Source: Paracoccaceae bacterium (GTDB lineage Bacteria; Pseudomonadota; Alphaproteobacteria; Rhodobacterales; Rhodobacteraceae). Taken from it: a stretch of 64,000 nt of DNA. The notes beneath the pieces were generated by a model, which ran no database searches, was not told the DNA's origin, and saw nothing but the letters and a program-made list of their open reading frames with translations. The stretch covers positions 94,015-158,014 of the forward strand of contig JABSSD010000119.1 in NCBI GenBank assembly GCA_013214575.1. The letters run 5' to 3'. This document shows, one piece after another, positions 61,920 through 64,000 of the stretch (positions within the stretch are counted from its first letter, which is position 1; every line of letters starts with the position of its first letter). The position numbers and the translations under genes are program-made.

Positions 61920-62405
61920 ATGATGTTCGAGTACAAAGTTGTTCCCGCCCCCGCCAAGGGCACCAAGGCCAAAGGGGTAAAGACGCCTCAGGGGCGGTTT
62001 GCCGTGACCATTGAGCAGCTGCTGAATGACATGGGGGCCGACGGCTGGGAGTTTCAACGCGCTGAGCTGTTGCCCAGCGAGGAACGCTCGGGGCTGACCG
62101 GATCAACCACCCATTGGCGCAATGTGATGGTGTTTCGCCGCTCCACCGGCGATGTGGAGATAAGCAGACCCGCCGCACAGGCTGATCACAGCCCCGCCCT
62201 CGCGGCGATCCACGCGCCCGAAACGGTGCCGCTGACCGCAACCGCAGGCGACCCTCAGGCCGCTGCGGGGGCCATCCCGGTGCCCGGTGCCGGGGCCCGG
62301 GAAATGCAGGCCGATGATGGTGTCGAAGAGCTGAGCCCGGTGGCCGGCGTCACCGCCGCGCTGAAAGCCCGCGCCAAACAGCAAAGCGACGAGGACGGCC
62401 AGTAA
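61920..62405 (+). CDS. DUF4177-like protein
   Basis: MMFEYKVVPAPAKGTKAKGVKTPQGRFAVTIEQLLNDMGADGWEFQRAELLPSEER...HWRNVMVFRR. Confidence 0.8.
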   Translation: MMFEYKVVPAPAKGTKAKGVKTPQGRFAVTIEQLLNDMGADGWEFQRAELLPSEERSGLTGSTTHWRNVMVFRRSTGDVEISRPAAQADHSPALAAIHAPETVPLTATAGDPQAAAGAIPVPGAGAREMQADDGVEELSPVAGVTAALKARAKQQSDEDGQ

Positions 62406-62432
62406 TCAGGCCGCTCCCCGCCCGCCTCTTGA

Positions 62433-62687
62433 TCAGGCGTCGATGTCCAGCGCCAGCGCGTGGATGCGCGGCACAATATCACCCAGCGCCTTGTGCACCA
62501 TGCGATGACGCTGCAGCCGGTTTTGTCCGCCAAAGGCGGCGGCCCGGATCATCACGTTAAAATGGCTCTCGCCGTGCCCGTCGTGCCCCGCATGGCCGCG
62601 GTGGCTGTCACTGTCGTCTTTGACCTGTAATTCGGACGGCTCAAACGCCTGTTGCAGCCGGTTTTCGATCTCTTGCCTGATGTTCAT
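62433..62687 (-). CDS. BolA family protein
   Basis: MNIRQEIENRLQQAFEPSELQVKDDS...HFNVMIRAAAFGGQNRLQRHRMVHKALGDIVPRIHALALDIDA. Confidence 0.9.
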   Translation of the reverse strand: MNIRQEIENRLQQAFEPSELQVKDDSDSHRGHAGHDGHGESHFNVMIRAAAFGGQNRLQRHRMVHKALGDIVPRIHALALDIDA

Positions 62688-62792
62688 CGCCTCATTTCCC
62701 ATATTATTTTCGTTACCCCCTTCTATCTGCCGCTGTGTAGATTAAAGTGTTTGCTCCGAGTCGAATAGATGCATCGTAGAAGGTGGACCCCC

Positions 62793-63425
62793 ATGAGCAA
62801 GTCAGATCCTTTCGGTTTCGATATGTCGGTCCGATCCGCCAAGAAAAAAAACCCGCGCGGGCGGCGCAGCATGTCCGGAGCCTCCGAGACCTCCGTGCGT
62901 GAATGCCACCACGAAGGCTGCCAGGAGGCCGGCAAGTTCCGCGCCCCCAAGGCGCCAGACGTGCTGGATGATTACTTTTGGTTCTGCCAAGAGCACGTCC
63001 GTGAATACAACAGTAAGTGGAGCTTCTTTGACGGCACGACCGAGGCCGAATTGAACGCCCAGTCGTCCAAGGACAAGGTCTGGGAACGCGAAACCCGGCC
63101 AATAGGCGATCCCGAGGCACGGGCCTGGGCCCGGTTGGGCATCGAGGACCCGCAGCAGGTTTTGGGTAGTAACGCCACCCAGAATCCCGGCAAAAACGGC
63201 GGCAGTACCGGCCGTCGCCTGCCTGCCACCGAACGTCGCGCGATCGAGATTCTGGAGGCCAGTGATGGCTGGAGCAAGATTGAGATCCGCAAGGCCTATA
63301 AGAAACTGATCAAAGTGCTGCACCCGGACATGAACGGCGGCGACCGCTCGCAGGAAGAACAGCTGCAAGAGGTGATGTGGGCCTGGGATCAGATCAAGGA
63401 CAGCAGAAGTTTCAAGGAAAAGTAA
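62793..63425 (+). CDS. J-domain (DnaJ-like) protein
   Basis: C-terminal J-domain ERRAIEILEASDGWSKIEIRKAYKKLIKVLHPDMNGGDR with HPD motif; N-terminal Cys/His segment ECHHEGCQEAGKFRAPK. Confidence 0.88.
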   Translation: MSKSDPFGFDMSVRSAKKKNPRGRRSMSGASETSVRECHHEGCQEAGKFRAPKAPDVLDDYFWFCQEHVREYNSKWSFFDGTTEAELNAQSSKDKVWERETRPIGDPEARAWARLGIEDPQQVLGSNATQNPGKNGGSTGRRLPATERRAIEILEASDGWSKIEIRKAYKKLIKVLHPDMNGGDRSQEEQLQEVMWAWDQIKDSRSFKEK

Positions 63426-63449
63426 CCTGCTGGAAAGGCGCTGAAATCT

Positions 63450-63474
63450 GGGTGGCTTTGGCCACCCTTTTTTT
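63450..63474 (+). terminator. Rho-independent terminator after DnaJ-like gene
   Basis: GGGTGGC-TTTG-GCCACCC followed by TTTTTTT. Confidence 0.85.
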
Positions 63475-63479
63475 GTGTG

Positions 63480-64000
63480 GGATTGCCATTGAATACAAGG
63501 GACAGCTCAGGTCAGTGAGACAGAGCTGATGGTGTGATTGAAGTTTACGGTAGTTGCTAAATCTCAACGCTACGACTGAGGCGGAGGAACGACCCAAAGC
63601 TGATGGGGTGGATGGCTCCTGCTCCAACCGGCGTCGCAATGCGCCATAATGCAGGTGTCGATATCTGCTTATGAGAGGAGCCACCCGATGCAAGTTTCCA
63701 CAATCGGCCTTGATCCACTGACCGGCAGGAGAATGCAAAGCATTCGCCGAGAGGTTGGCCAAGAACGTCTTTCAAGTTCACGGGATCACTGAAGACGAAG
63801 AGGTCGTCTTCAACATGCCTTTGAGGCGCGCGCAGCTATTGCCGTTCTTCTCCAAGCTCGAGGCCTGTCTCATTGGCATGGAGGCCTGTAGCAGTGCGCA
63901 TCACTGGGCTCGGGAGCTAACAGCGTTAGGCCATGATGTGCGCCTGATCCCACCGATGTATGTCAAACCATACGTCAAACGCGGGAAGTCCGACGCCATT
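63480..64000 (+). mobile_element. IS110-family insertion sequence, left end and 5' part of transposase (left boundary approximate, right end outside window)
   Basis: IS110-type transposase N-terminus in 63688-64000; inverted repeat TGGCTCCT 63613-63620 / AGGAGCCA 63676-63683 upstream. Confidence 0.75.
63688..64000 (+). pseudogene. IS110-family transposase, interrupted by a 40-nt insertion, 3' truncated by window edge
   Basis: MQVSTIGLD (63688-63714), then 40 nt, then LAKNVFQVHGITEDEEVVFNMPLRRAQLLPFFSKLEACLIGMEACSSAHHWARELTALGHDVRLIPPMYVKPYVKRGKSDAI from 63755. Confidence 0.85.

Noticed and set aside
63600-63781. Minus-strand ORFs overlapping the IS end
   Set aside because: They cross the terminator and IS boundary and overlap the IS110 reading frame; no domain content.

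Overview
The window is a contiguous piece of a chromosome from an alphaproteobacterium, most likely Rhodobacteraceae (roseobacter-type). This is judged from gene content, base composition and intergenic repeats; no search was run. Most of it is ordinary core or metabolic sequence: a leucine/isovalerate catabolism block (HMG-CoA lyase, MccA, MccB, acyl-CoA synthetase, Ivd) split by a divergent OmpW porin gene; glmU-glmS-AlkD-like; moaA-waaA-glycosyltransferase; a peptide uptake and M20 peptidase locus; pntAB; kynU-GNAT-kynA; an IorAB-type molybdenum hydroxylase with a divergent TetR gene; an RTX/Hint protein; glcB with a GlcG-like gene; pepN followed by three uncharacterised genes; tex; gatB; pepT; BolA and DnaJ-like genes. 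The 3' end runs into an IS110-family element whose transposase is interrupted by 40 nt directly after the first catalytic Asp codon. No complete novel defence, mobile or biosynthetic system is visible, and no tRNA, rRNA or CRISPR was recognised. The best second-look items are (i) a composite dispersed repeat family with a hairpin module and a tail module, (ii) a nested three-stem inverted-repeat structure between kynA and tetR, (iii) the interrupted IS110 with a possible bridge-RNA-coding end, (iv) several candidate operators (FNR-type at ompW, TTGGTAAA-N5-TTTACCAA at glcB, TGTCAATTGACA at tetR/iorAB), and (v) a run of three uncharacterised genes after pepN.
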